From NCBI GenBank assembly GCA_002450035.1, contig DJYF01000033.1, positions 1-10,836 on the forward strand: 10,836 nucleotides of DNA. The letters run 5' to 3'. The position numbers and the translations under genes were made by a program. How positions within the stretch are numbered: position 1 is the first letter of the stretch; the number at the start of each line of letters is the position of its first letter. The notes beneath the pieces were generated by a model. It did not search any database and was not told the origin of the DNA. It saw nothing but the letters and a program-made list of their open reading frames with translations. This document shows positions 1-7,561 of this stretch, in pieces. The DNA comes from Caryophanales bacterium UBA6985. GTDB lineage: Bacteria; Bacillota_I; Bacilli_A; RF39; UBA660.

Positions 1-1432
1 AGATACTGATCAAGCAAGAGAAGTTGAAGGTGCTGTTGAATATATTAGACACGTACTTGATCATTATAATTTAAATCCAGATGAATATGAAGAAAAGGGA
101 GGAGTTACAGTAGGTAACTATGGACCTTATATTCAATCTGAAAGAAAAAATATATATAAAGTATTTATTAAACAATTAATATCTGAAGGAAAAGCATATC
201 CATGTTTTATGACTCAAGAAGAAATGAATGTTATTCGTCAAAATCAAACTGCAGCTAAGATGCGTGTTGGTATCTATGGTAAGTTTGCTAAAAGTAGAAA
301 TCTAACACCAGATGAAGCAGCAGAAAAGATTAAAAACGGAGAACAATTTACAGTAAGACTAAAGAGTGAAGGAAACTTTAATCGTACATTTATATTTAAT
401 GATTTAGCAAATGGTGAAATGAAGTTACATGAAAATGATAATGATACAGTTATTTATAAATCATCAACTGAACTTCCAACATATCACTTTGCTCATTTAG
501 TAGATGACCATTTAATGCGTACTACTCATGTAATTCGTGGACAAGAATGGATGCCATCTGTTCCAGTTCATTATGAATTATTTAAAACATTTGGATATAA
601 AATGCCTAAGTATGTACATACTCCTTTAATATTAAAGAAGGATGGAGATCAAATTAGAAAGATATCTAAACGTTTAGACCCAGAAGCTAGAATGACTTAT
701 TATGAAGAAAAAGGATATCCTATTTATGCAGTTATTGAATCAATCATGACTATTGCAAATTCAAACTATGAAGCTTGGAGAGAGGGTCATCCTGATGCAC
801 CATTTACAGATTTTGAATTCAATGCTAAAAAGATGAGTCCATCTGGTGCATTATACGATTTAGATAAACTTGATAATATTTCTAAGAATTATATTTCAAG
901 ATTAAATAAAGATGAAGTATTTGCTCAACTTGATGAATGGGCTAAACAATATGATGTAGATTTTGATAAAGTATTAAATGAAGATGTTGATTATACAAAA
1001 GCTATATTAAATATTGAAAGAGAACAAAAGAAACCAAGAAAAGATTATGCTCATTGGTCAGATGTTAAAGATGCTATTTGGTATATGTATGATGAACTTT
1101 ATAATCCAACTGAATATGCATGGGGTAAGATAAATAATATGGATGAAATCAAATCTATATTAAATACTTATATTGAAAAATATTATGATGAAAATGATGA
1201 TAAAGAAACATGGTTCAATCATGTTAAAGAATTAACTGATAGTTTAGAAGGCTATACAAGTAATATGAAAGAATATAAGGAAAATCCTGATGCATTCAAA
1301 GGTAATGTTGCTGATGTTTCAACATGTATAAGAGTAGCTTTAACTTCTAAAGATCAAACTCCAGATCTTTATGAAATAATGAGACTTTTAGGAAAGTCTA
1401 GAATTATTGATAGAATAAATAGAATTGCTTAA
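1..1432 (+). CDS. gltX: Glutamate--tRNA ligase (GluRS), 5'-partial
   Basis: Class I aminoacyl-tRNA synthetase that charges tRNA with glutamate in the cytoplasm; in most Gram-positive bacteria it also charges tRNA-Gln for GatCAB (family knowledge). The reading frame is open from base 2, so the ATG at 209 is internal: upstream codons give DTDQAREVEGAVEYI and GPYIQSERKNIY, both diagnostic of GluRS. About 476 residues are visible. The N-terminal HIGH motif and roughly 40-50 residues lie before the window. Further family marks are HVIRGQEWMPSVPVHYELF, the KMSKS-equivalent KISKR (bases 667-681), the TIANSNYEAWR segment and SGALYDLDKLDNISKN. These match the longer (about 550 aa) Clostridia/Bacilli version rather than the short proteobacterial one. 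The C-terminal anticodon-binding helical domain is complete and ends in TAA. The gene ends inside its own terminator hairpin and appears to be the last of its transcript. Confidence 0.96.
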   Translation, partial: DTDQAREVEGAVEYIRHVLDHYNLNPDEYEEKGGVTVGNYGPYIQSERKNIYKVFIKQLISEGKAYPCFMTQEEMNVIRQNQTAAKMRVGIYGKFAKSRNLTPDEAAEKIKNGEQFTVRLKSEGNFNRTFIFNDLANGEMKLHENDNDTVIYKSSTELPTYHFAHLVDDHLMRTTHVIRGQEWMPSVPVHYELFKTFGYKMPKYVHTPLILKKDGDQIRKISKRLDPEARMTYYEEKGYPIYAVIESIMTIANSNYEAWREGHPDAPFTDFEFNAKKMSPSGALYDLDKLDNISKNYISRLNKDEVFAQLDEWAKQYDVDFDKVLNEDVDYTKAILNIEREQKKPRKDYAHWSDVKDAIWYMYDELYNPTEYAWGKINNMDEIKSILNTYIEKYYDENDDKETWFNHVKELTDSLEGYTSNMKEYKENPDAFKGNVADVSTCIRVALTSKDQTPDLYEIMRLLGKSRIIDRINRIA

Positions 1433-1454
1433 TATGCAATTCTTTTTATTTTTA
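1421..1454 (+). terminator. Rho-independent terminator of gltX
   Basis: A perfect 8-bp stem, AGAATTGC (1421-1428) with GCAATTCT (1436-1443), is followed by a T-rich run TTTTATTTTTAT. The 7-base loop TTAATAT contains the gltX stop codon (1430-1432). The stem is AT-rich and so only moderately stable. Confidence 0.7.
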
Positions 1455-1483
1455 TGATATAGTTATAAGGACATGGTGATAAT

Positions 1484-2164
1484 ATGAAAAACAAGAAAAA
1501 GTATTATTTATATACAATGAATATGACAATATTAAATGTTGTATCAATTATAATTTTCATTGTAGCAGTTTTAATGGTTGCTTTAATAATGAAATTAACT
1601 AATTATAACTTAAGTATTAATGATAAAGAATTTGCTATATTTTATTTATTAATGATTCCTTATTTTATTTTTCATGAAGTACTTCATAGTATTGGTTATG
1701 TTATAAATGGGGCGAACTTTAAGAATATTACATATGGAGTTCATTTAGAAAAAGGAGTTCTTTGTTGTTTAGTTAAAGAAAATGTAAGTAAAAAGAATAT
1801 CTTGTGGTCTTTAATCTATCCATTTTTATTTATTGGAGTTATTACTTTAATAATTGGGTTCTTAATTCATAATGCTGGGTTAATATTTTTATCTGTAATG
1901 AATATATCTGGTTGCTCAGGAGATTTACTTATGTTTAAAGCATTTAGAAAAATAAAAGATTTCGAGTATAGTGAATATGATGATCCAACTTCATTTGCTT
2001 TATATGGAGATAAGAGTTTAGAAAACTTGCATATGTATGGTCTAAAATATGTAGGAGTTGCTGATAAGTTAGATAGAACAATTACTAAAAAAATAGATGT
2101 TAGTAAAGTTAGTATAGTAATAACGATTGTATTTATACTTATTGGATTAATAAATTTTATATAG
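1484..2164 (+). CDS. DUF3267-type membrane protein, putative zinc metallopeptidase
   Basis: A 226-residue integral membrane protein with about five hydrophobic segments (around residues 16-38, 50-75, 107-128, 130-150 and 207-226). A zincin motif HEVLH sits at residues 64-68, at the end of the second segment, and an SGD at 145-147 supplies a plausible third acidic ligand. This layout matches the DUF3267 family (putative zincin peptidases of Firmicutes); no substrate is known to me. A polar stretch with DDPTSFALY (about 166-174) may be a cytoplasmic loop. The start is set by GGTGAT (1475-1480), complementary to the 16S 3' end, just before ATG 1484. It lies downstream of the gltX terminator. I see no convincing promoter in the 30-base gap, so it may depend on read-through or on a weak promoter. 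Family assignment is fairly firm; catalytic activity is inferred from the motif. Confidence 0.8.
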   Translation: MKNKKKYYLYTMNMTILNVVSIIIFIVAVLMVALIMKLTNYNLSINDKEFAIFYLLMIPYFIFHEVLHSIGYVINGANFKNITYGVHLEKGVLCCLVKENVSKKNILWSLIYPFLFIGVITLIIGFLIHNAGLIFLSVMNISGCSGDLLMFKAFRKIKDFEYSEYDDPTSFALYGDKSLENLHMYGLKYVGVADKLDRTITKKIDVSKVSIVITIVFILIGLINFI

Positions 2165-2173
2165 ACAATAAAA

Positions 2174-2201
2174 AAGAGAAGTTTAAAACTTCTCTTATTT
2201 T
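2174..2201. terminator. Bidirectional terminator between convergent genes
   Basis: AAGAGAAG (2174-2181) pairs with CTTCTCTT (2189-2196), and the loop can close further by TTT/AAA. T-rich DNA follows on the plus strand (TATTTTTATTT). On the minus strand the complement of the A-run 2170-2175 gives a T-tract, so the hairpin can stop both the DUF3267 gene and rpmB. Confidence 0.8.
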
Positions 2202-2217
2202 TATTTATAAATATTAA

Positions 2218-2394
2218 TTAAGCAGCTTGGTTATATTTTTTTAAAGCTTTCCATTCACGGTTTGATAAAGTAACCTTAACTCCATTAACTTTTTTAGTTT
2301 GTAAGTTTAAATTTTGTTTATGCTTTGTAGCATTTAAGGCGTGACTTCTTCTATTTCCAGTTAATCCTTTTCTTGCTGTTAGTTTAACGGCCAT
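2218..2394 (-). CDS. rpmB: 50S ribosomal protein bL28
   Basis: A 58-codon gene. Its product begins MAVKLTARKGLTGNRRSHAL and continues NATKHKQNLNLQ, which is the bL28 signature (G-N-x-x-SHALNAT-K followed by N-L-Q). It then has the VNGVKVTLSNREWKALKK segment matching the usual VSxRxLKxxK end. It binds 23S rRNA in the large subunit and contributes to subunit association (family knowledge). It has no cysteine, so it is the zinc-free (C-minus) form of the protein. The start is certain: a near-perfect AAGGAGGG lies at 2401-2408 on the minus strand, 6 bases before the ATG. It has its own strong promoter overlapping the end of the upstream gene and ends at a hairpin shared with the convergent DUF3267 gene. 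Base usage is like its neighbours. Confidence 0.95.
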   Translation of the reverse strand: MAVKLTARKGLTGNRRSHALNATKHKQNLNLQTKKVNGVKVTLSNREWKALKKYNQAA

Positions 2395-2400
2395 GTTTTT

Positions 2401-2408
2401 CCCTCCTT
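2401..2408 (-). promoter_or_regulatory. Ribosome binding site of rpmB
   Basis: Minus-strand AAGGAGGG, nearly a full anti-SD complement, ends 6 bases before the rpmB ATG. It is among the strongest in the window, as expected for a ribosomal protein. Confidence 0.85.
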
Positions 2409-2422
2409 AACAATTCCAGTTG

Positions 2423-2452
2423 ATTATACCAAAAGAATAGGCGTCTAGTCAA
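2423..2452 (-). promoter_or_regulatory. Promoter of rpmB
   Basis: On the minus strand, -35 TTGACT (plus bases 2447-2452), an 18-base spacer and a perfect -10 TATAAT (2423-2428). Predicted transcription starts around 2416, leaving a short leader before the Shine-Dalgarno. The -35 box is formed by the last Val-Asp codons and first base of the stop codon region of the upstream minus-strand gene. Confidence 0.85.
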
Positions 2453-3524
2453 CTTTTTTTCTACTTAATATTGGCATTCTTAGCGATTCTTCAGTTTTAA
2501 ATGCTTCATGTGCATATTTTGCATCTTCTTTTGATTCTATGTCTTTATCGACAAAGTTTTCAAGAAGTTTTAATGTTTCTAATGCTACATCATCATATAC
2601 TGCTGCAAGTTGTGCTTTTGTATATAACGCATTTAATATTTTATGAATCTTATCATCTTTATTTTCTTCGTTTGCTATTCTATAAAAATAATCTTTAATT
2701 TGTTGTGCTAATGGTTGTAAATATGCTATTTCATATAATGTTGGATATGTTGTAACTCCTAAATTGATTAAATCTTCATAGATAGGTATATTAGATGATT
2801 TATTTTTTGCAAATGCTCTTTCTAGAGATGGTGTCATATAAATTAGTTTGTATTTATATTTTATTAATGCATTTTTAACTGATTTATTTTTACATGTTTC
2901 AATATATCTTATTAGATATTCATAGAAGTAGGCATTAATAAGTGATTTTCTATAATAAATGGCATCTGAAACTATTTTGTTACTTTCAGTTCTTCTTTCT
3001 TCATCACGTTTTTTCATGTCCATTTCTTCTTTGAATACTTGTTTAATAATTTCTTTAGCATCTAGACCCATTTCTTCAGCTTGTTTTTTAGTTATTAGAA
3101 TTCTTCTTCCTTCAGCTTCTATATAAATAGAATATCTAATATTATCATCGACTGTTTTTTCATCTTCTTTAAATGTTTCAGTTCGTCTAAGTTTAATATC
3201 TTGTATGTGTGAATAAAAACGTTTTATATGGTTTTCTTTACCAAATAATAAAACATCTATTAATTCATCTTCTGTACAATGATTTAAACTTTGAATAAGT
3301 AAGTCATAGTTTTTAAACTCTTCATTTTCAAAGCTACCAAGACTTTTATATTTATCATTACTAAGATCAATTACAGAGTTAATTAAATCTCTTAATTCAT
3401 CATATTCTTGAGTATTTTGTTTTCCTTCTAATTCTAAAGAGGCTAGTGAATTGTAGATTTTTTCTACTGATTTTTCAAAATCTAATAAATCATTGATTTT
3501 TGATGTAACATTATTCTTTTTCAT
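2445..3524 (-). CDS. Uncharacterised cytoplasmic alpha-helical protein
   Basis: A 359-residue protein that I do not recognise. It has no signal peptide or transmembrane segment and is rich in Lys, Glu, Asp, Ile and Leu. Most of it looks helical. The first 60 or so residues could form a coiled coil. A short beta-like stretch (YSIYIEAEGRRILITKK, about residues 131-147) is followed by a highly charged helix (VFKEEMDMKKRDEERR, about 163-178). The C-terminal half is aromatic- and leucine-rich (IYEDLINLGVTTYPTLYEIA, LNALYTKAQLAAVYDD). There is no recognisable nucleotide-binding, nuclease or DNA-binding motif. The start is well supported by AGGTGGG six bases before the ATG and a consensus promoter. 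The gene is divergent from dnaE and upstream of rpmB, with no terminator before rpmB, so some read-through into rpmB is expected. The reading frame is surely real; the function is unknown. Confidence 0.85.
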   Translation of the reverse strand: MKKNNVTSKINDLLDFEKSVEKIYNSLASLELEGKQNTQEYDELRDLINSVIDLSNDKYKSLGSFENEEFKNYDLLIQSLNHCTEDELIDVLLFGKENHIKRFYSHIQDIKLRRTETFKEDEKTVDDNIRYSIYIEAEGRRILITKKQAEEMGLDAKEIIKQVFKEEMDMKKRDEERRTESNKIVSDAIYYRKSLINAYFYEYLIRYIETCKNKSVKNALIKYKYKLIYMTPSLERAFAKNKSSNIPIYEDLINLGVTTYPTLYEIAYLQPLAQQIKDYFYRIANEENKDDKIHKILNALYTKAQLAAVYDDVALETLKLLENFVDKDIESKEDAKYAHEAFKTEESLRMPILSRKKVD

Positions 3525-3547
3525 ATTATCCCACCTAATTTATGGTT

Positions 3548-3576
3548 ATTTTATTGTATTAGTTTCTAATTGTCAA
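3548..3576 (-). promoter_or_regulatory. Promoter of the unknown minus-strand gene
   Basis: On the minus strand, a perfect -35 TTGACA (plus bases 3571-3576), a 17-base spacer and -10 TAAAAT (3548-3553). It is followed by the SD AGGTGGG and the ATG at 3524. Its -35 overlaps that of the dnaE promoter. Confidence 0.85.
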
Positions 3577-3598
3577 TAAATAAGTGGTATTGTATAAT
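3570..3598 (+). promoter_or_regulatory. Promoter of dnaE
   Basis: -35 TTGTCA (3570-3575, five of six consensus), a 17-base spacer and a perfect -10 TATAAT (3593-3598). Predicted start is near 3605, giving a leader of about 29 bases that carries GGAGG (3620-3624) nine bases before the dnaE ATG. The -35 box overlaps the opposing gene's -35 box. Confidence 0.85.
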
Positions 3599-3633
3599 TA
3601 TTAATAAGAACTAATGTTTGGAGGCTGATAAAA

Positions 3634-6495
3634 ATGTTTACTAATCTTGGTATAAAAACTGATTATAGTTTGTTTAAAAGTTTAATAAAATTAGATGACT
3701 TAATTAAGTATGCAAAAGATAAAAATATTAAAAGCCTTGGTATTTTAGATGATAACTTATGTGGTTCACATATGTTTATTACAGAGTGTATTAAAAATGA
3801 TATAAAACCTATAGTTGGACTAGATATAACAATAGAGGGTATAAGAATATTTTTATATCCAACTAATATGAAAGGACTTACATTTCTTTTTAAAGTAACT
3901 AAAAAACAAATAGATAATAAACTTTCTTTTAATGATATTATTAATGATAATTTATTATATGTACTACCTTTTGAAAGTGGTAAAGCATTTAAAAAATTAA
4001 GTAGTATTTTTACTAATTTATATATGTCTTTTAAGAGTGAAGCAGAACTTAATAAAATTAAAACTGTTACTAATAATTATATTTATATAAATGAGACTAA
4101 AGCATTTACTAGTGAACAGAGTAAATATATAAATTACTTATATATGATTGAAAATAATATAAAACTTGGTGAATATGAATTTGTAGATTACTCTAAGAAT
4201 ATAATGAAAGAAGAAAAATATGATTTAAGTGACTTCGTTAATAAAATAGATTTAAAGATAGAAAAGACAGCTAATCATATTCCTAAGTATGATCCAAATA
4301 TAAAAGATTCATTTGAATATTTATCTAACTTAGCCAACAAAGGGTTAAGTAAGAGACTAAACGGAAATGTTACAAGTGTTTATCAAGATAGACTTAATTA
4401 TGAATTAGATGTAATAAATAAGTTAGGTTTTGTAGATTACTTCTTAATTGTATTTGATTATGTTCGTTATGCACTTAAAAATAATATAATGGTTGGATGT
4501 GGAAGAGGAAGTGCGGTAGGTTCTTTAGTTGCATATTCTCTTGGTATAACAAGAATAGATCCAATTGAATATAACTTATTGTTTGAACGTTTCTTAAATC
4601 CTGAAAGAGTTACTATGCCAGATATTGATATAGACTTTGAAGATGAAAGAAGAGAAGAAGTAGTTCAATATGTAATAGATAAATATGGCGTTAATAATGT
4701 AGTTCATATTATGACGTATGGAAGACTTACAGCCAAAGAAGTAATTAGAAGTGTTGCTAAGATTAATCACTTAGATGAGAAACTAATTGATAGTATTTCT
4801 AATTTACTTGATTCTAAAAAGAGTTTAAAAGATAACTTAAATGAAAAGTTAAAAAGTTTAATAAAGAGAAATTCAAGTGTTAGAAAAGTATTTGAAGAGT
4901 CTTTATATTTAGAAGGTATAAAAAATCAAATAGGTATTCATGCTGCTGGTATTGTTATAAGTGATACTGATTTAACGGATAATATACCAGTTATAAAAAA
5001 TGGAGATGTTTATTTATCTGGTTATCAGATGGGTGAACTCGAGTCTTTAGGTCTTCTTAAGATGGACTTCTTAAGCGTTGCAGATTTAACTTTAATAAAA
5101 AAGGTAGTTAATTTAATTGAGGAAAAAGAAAATATAAAAATAAACATAGATAATATACCTTTAGATGAACCTAAGGTATATGAGTTATTAACTGCTGGTT
5201 TAACTGAAGGTATATTTCAATTTAAAACTCCTTCAATGAAGAATTATTTAAGAAGAGCGCGTGTTAGTAAATTTGAAGACTTAATCATGGCTCAAGCAAT
5301 TAATAGACCTGGACCAATGAGTAATATACCTGTTTATTTAGCTAGAAAAAATGAAGGAAGAAAAATAGATTATTTATTTCCTGAACTTGAAAGTATTTTA
5401 AGTGAAACATATGGTATTATGATTTACCAAGAACAAGTTATGCAAGTATTAAGAAGTATTGCTGGTTACTCATATGGGGAAGCAGATGTAATTAGAAGAG
5501 CAATATCAAAGAAGAAACTTGATGTAATAGAAAAAGAAAAGATTAACTTTATTAATAGAAGTGTAGAAAAAGGATTTGATAAAGAAAGATTAGAAAAACT
5601 ATATAATCAAATAGTTGAATTTGCTGATTATGGATTTAATAAATCACATTCAATAGCTTACTCTAAAATTGCTTATCAAATGGCTTATTTAAAAGCACTT
5701 TTCCCAGGATACTTTTATTTAACTTTACTTAATCAAGGTAGTAGAAAAGAAAGCATTATATATGAAGCAAAAGGAAATAATATATCAATTGTAAAAGCAG
5801 ATATTAATTTATCTTCAAATGAATATGTATATAAAGATAATAGTATTATTTTATCTTTTAAAGCTATAAGAGGTATAACTGACTCAATTGCATCAGCTAT
5901 AGTTGAAGCAAGAGGTAATAAAAAGTTTACAGATATATATGATTTCTTTGCAAGAGTTAAAAATATTAATAAAAAGAATTTAACTATATTAATTGAAGCA
6001 GGTGTATTTGATTCTTTAAATGTAAATCGTGCAACTATAATTAAAAATATAGACTCACTTTTAACATATGGAGACTTAATACAAACTTTATCTAAAGATT
6101 TAGTAAGTGAACCTGAACTTAAAGAAGTAGAAGAGTATGATGATGTTACTTTAATGAATAAAGAATATGAATTATATGGTTTCTATGTATCTAATCATCC
6201 TTGTTCAAAATATAATTGTTTTAAACAAAAAGATATTAGAAAATACTATGATAAGTTTATAGAAATGGTTGTATTAGTTGATAGAATTAAAACACTTAAG
6301 ACTAAAAATAATGATGATATGGCATTTATTACTTATGAAGATGAAACTGGAGAAGGGGATGCTGTAGTATTTAAAGAAGCGTTTGATAACTTATCTGATA
6401 TTAAAGAAAAAGATTTAGTAAAAATAGTTGGACATGTTGAAAGAAGAATGGATAAGTTCCAATTAGTTATTAAAAGTATAAAAAAGGAAGCATAA
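3634..6495 (+). CDS. dnaE: DNA polymerase III alpha subunit, DnaE type, compact with degenerate PHP domain
   Basis: A replicative C-family DNA polymerase of 953 residues; DnaE relatives are usually about 1,100-1,160. The N-terminal PHP domain (1 to about 225) is recognisable from FTNLGIKTDYSLF and PIVGLDI, but the metal-binding histidines are gone: the H-L-x-V-H position reads N4-L-G-I-K8 and the TDH position reads DDN. The palm follows with GCGRGSAVGSLVAYSLGI (about 288-305) and the catalytic PDIDIDFED (329-337; D330 and D332 match the two E. coli catalytic aspartates). D478 in KMDFLSVADLT is the third. Fingers motifs are INRPGPM, YGIMIYQEQVMQVLRSIAGY and FNKSHSIAYSKIAYQMAYLK. A helix-hairpin-helix region (about 742-810, FKAIRGITDSIASAIVEARG) and a C-terminal OB fold (about 870-953) complete it, and there is no long tail. 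In Gram-positive bacteria DnaE works with PolC, extending primers on the lagging strand (family knowledge). It has its own promoter and terminator, so it is monocistronic. Confidence 0.97.
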   Translation: MFTNLGIKTDYSLFKSLIKLDDLIKYAKDKNIKSLGILDDNLCGSHMFITECIKNDIKPIVGLDITIEGIRIFLYPTNMKGLTFLFKVTKKQIDNKLSFNDIINDNLLYVLPFESGKAFKKLSSIFTNLYMSFKSEAELNKIKTVTNNYIYINETKAFTSEQSKYINYLYMIENNIKLGEYEFVDYSKNIMKEEKYDLSDFVNKIDLKIEKTANHIPKYDPNIKDSFEYLSNLANKGLSKRLNGNVTSVYQDRLNYELDVINKLGFVDYFLIVFDYVRYALKNNIMVGCGRGSAVGSLVAYSLGITRIDPIEYNLLFERFLNPERVTMPDIDIDFEDERREEVVQYVIDKYGVNNVVHIMTYGRLTAKEVIRSVAKINHLDEKLIDSISNLLDSKKSLKDNLNEKLKSLIKRNSSVRKVFEESLYLEGIKNQIGIHAAGIVISDTDLTDNIPVIKNGDVYLSGYQMGELESLGLLKMDFLSVADLTLIKKVVNLIEEKENIKINIDNIPLDEPKVYELLTAGLTEGIFQFKTPSMKNYLRRARVSKFEDLIMAQAINRPGPMSNIPVYLARKNEGRKIDYLFPELESILSETYGIMIYQEQVMQVLRSIAGYSYGEADVIRRAISKKKLDVIEKEKINFINRSVEKGFDKERLEKLYNQIVEFADYGFNKSHSIAYSKIAYQMAYLKALFPGYFYLTLLNQGSRKESIIYEAKGNNISIVKADINLSSNEYVYKDNSIILSFKAIRGITDSIASAIVEARGNKKFTDIYDFFARVKNINKKNLTILIEAGVFDSLNVNRATIIKNIDSLLTYGDLIQTLSKDLVSEPELKEVEEYDDVTLMNKEYELYGFYVSNHPCSKYNCFKQKDIRKYYDKFIEMVVLVDRIKTLKTKNNDDMAFITYEDETGEGDAVVFKEAFDNLSDIKEKDLVKIVGHVERRMDKFQLVIKSIKKEA

Positions 6496-6511
6496 AAAAC
6501 TTCCTTTTTTG
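6481..6511 (+). terminator. Rho-independent terminator of dnaE
   Basis: A 10-bp stem, AAAAAGGAAG (6481-6490) with CTTCCTTTTT (6500-6509), runs into the T-tract. The 9-base loop CATAAAAAA contains the dnaE stop codon (6493-6495). Confidence 0.85.
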
Positions 6512-6512
6512 T

Positions 6513-6541
6513 TTGCAAATACTAGTCATATGTATTATAGT
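6513..6541 (+). promoter_or_regulatory. Probable promoter of the GT8 gene
   Basis: -35 TTGCAA (6513-6518), a 17-base spacer and -10 TATAGT (6536-6541) lie directly after the dnaE terminator. An alternative -10 TATTAT at 6533 would give too short a spacer. Position and spacing are good; the boxes are imperfect. Confidence 0.6.
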
Positions 6542-6572
6542 ATTACTTATTTAAAAGAAGGGGAAGATGGGT

Positions 6573-7538
6573 ATGGATGTATTATATACAGCTAATGATA
6601 AATATACTGACATAATGTTAACTTCAATGGTTTCTTTAATACATAATGGTGGATTTCAAGATATTACATTCCATATTGTTACTGAAAATTATTCTTATGA
6701 TGATTATAAAAAGGTTAGTGACGTTTTAACTAGATATGATAATGTTGATTTATTTTTTTATAATTTAGAAGACTATAATATTGAAGAATTTAATATACCT
6801 AAATGGAAGAATACTCAAATAGCTAATGCAAGAGTTTTTTATAACAGAATATTAAGTAATAATCCTAAAGGTGAACAAATATTATATATTGATTCTGATA
6901 CTTTAATAGTTGATAAAATCGATGATATAAGTAAAAAGGAAGAAAATCCAATTTATGCGGTACAAGATTCAATTAAAAAAGATTACTATCATAATTTAGG
7001 ATTAAATGAGTATTACAATTCAGGAGTACTACTATTTAATAGAGATACTTGGAAAGAAAAAAAATTAGATGATAAAATCTATGAATTCTTAGCAAGTCAT
7101 GATGTAACTAGTTTTGAGTTTCCTGATCAAGATTTAATAAATATTACATTACAAGATGAAATAGGTAAAATGCCTCTTGAATATAATATATGTGTTTATC
7201 CTTTTATGTTTAATGAAGCTCAATTTAATCTTTATTATGGAAATGATTTAAGAAGTTACTCTCTACAAGAAATAGATGAAGCACGTAAAAATGCTAAAAT
7301 AATTCACTTCTATGGTACTAATTGTAATAAACCATGGTTAAAAAATAAGATTAATCCATTTAATGAAACTTATAGAGAGTATTTACATGAAGTTAATCCT
7401 GAATATGAAATTAAACCTATTTCAGGTATAGCTGGATTCTTAGCTAATTCTCCAACTCTTTTTTATAACTTATTAGCACTTAGATTTAATATGAAAGAAG
7501 ATACTGTAAAACGTATTAAAAAAAGATGTTTAAAATAG
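6573..7538 (+). CDS. GT8-family glycosyltransferase
   Basis: A 321-residue retaining glycosyltransferase of CAZy family 8 (LgtC/glycogenin fold), which transfers a sugar from a UDP-sugar in a metal-dependent manner (family knowledge). Visible motifs, numbered from the chosen start, are an N-terminal nucleotide-binding strand MDVLYTANDKYTDIMLTSM, the metal-binding DxD in ILYIDSDTLIV (D107-S-D109), NSGVLLFN (149-156), FPDQDLIN (183-190) and the C-terminal metal/UDP motif HFYGTNCNKPW (245-255). No signal peptide or membrane helix is evident; a hydrophobic, possibly membrane-associating tail lies near 290-304. An ATG at 6567 is also in frame, but GGGG of the SD (6560-6563) is only three bases from it and nine from the ATG at 6573, and GT8 proteins normally begin right at the first strand, so I choose 6573. 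Acceptor and donor sugar cannot be read from the sequence. It is followed closely by a small membrane protein and likely modifies a surface glycan or glycolipid (inference). Confidence 0.92.
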   Translation: MDVLYTANDKYTDIMLTSMVSLIHNGGFQDITFHIVTENYSYDDYKKVSDVLTRYDNVDLFFYNLEDYNIEEFNIPKWKNTQIANARVFYNRILSNNPKGEQILYIDSDTLIVDKIDDISKKEENPIYAVQDSIKKDYYHNLGLNEYYNSGVLLFNRDTWKEKKLDDKIYEFLASHDVTSFEFPDQDLINITLQDEIGKMPLEYNICVYPFMFNEAQFNLYYGNDLRSYSLQEIDEARKNAKIIHFYGTNCNKPWLKNKINPFNETYREYLHEVNPEYEIKPISGIAGFLANSPTLFYNLLALRFNMKEDTVKRIKKRCLK

Positions 7539-7561
7539 TATAATTTAATAGGGTGAATTAT

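Noticed and set aside
209..211. ATG at 209 as the start of gltX
   Set aside because: The frame is open back to base 2 and the upstream codons encode conserved GluRS residues (DTDQAREVEGA, GPYIQSERK), so it is an internal methionine.
1453..1463. TATGAT/TATAGT as a -10 box for the DUF3267 gene
   Set aside because: No acceptable -35 box at 16-18 bases; the matching positions fall in the gltX terminator stem.
1473..1487. A four-codon mini-ORF (Met-Val-Ile-Ile, stop TGA) overlapping the DUF3267 start
   Set aside because: The upstream AAGG is only two bases from this ATG, too close to initiate. The GTGAT is better explained as part of the real gene's Shine-Dalgarno.
2501..2698. Plus-strand open frame of 65 codons rich in Leu and His
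   Set aside because: It lies antisense within the 359-residue protein gene, has odd composition and no ribosome binding site; a shadow frame.
6333..6518. Minus-strand open frame of 61 codons at the end of dnaE
   Set aside because: It is antisense to the conserved OB fold and spans the dnaE terminator; no family features.
7539..7544. TATAAT just after the GT8 stop codon as a separate promoter for the 59-residue protein
   Set aside because: The -35 position 17 bases upstream is TTAAAA, and predicted transcription would start almost on the Shine-Dalgarno. Co-transcription with GT8 is simpler, though a weak internal promoter cannot be excluded.
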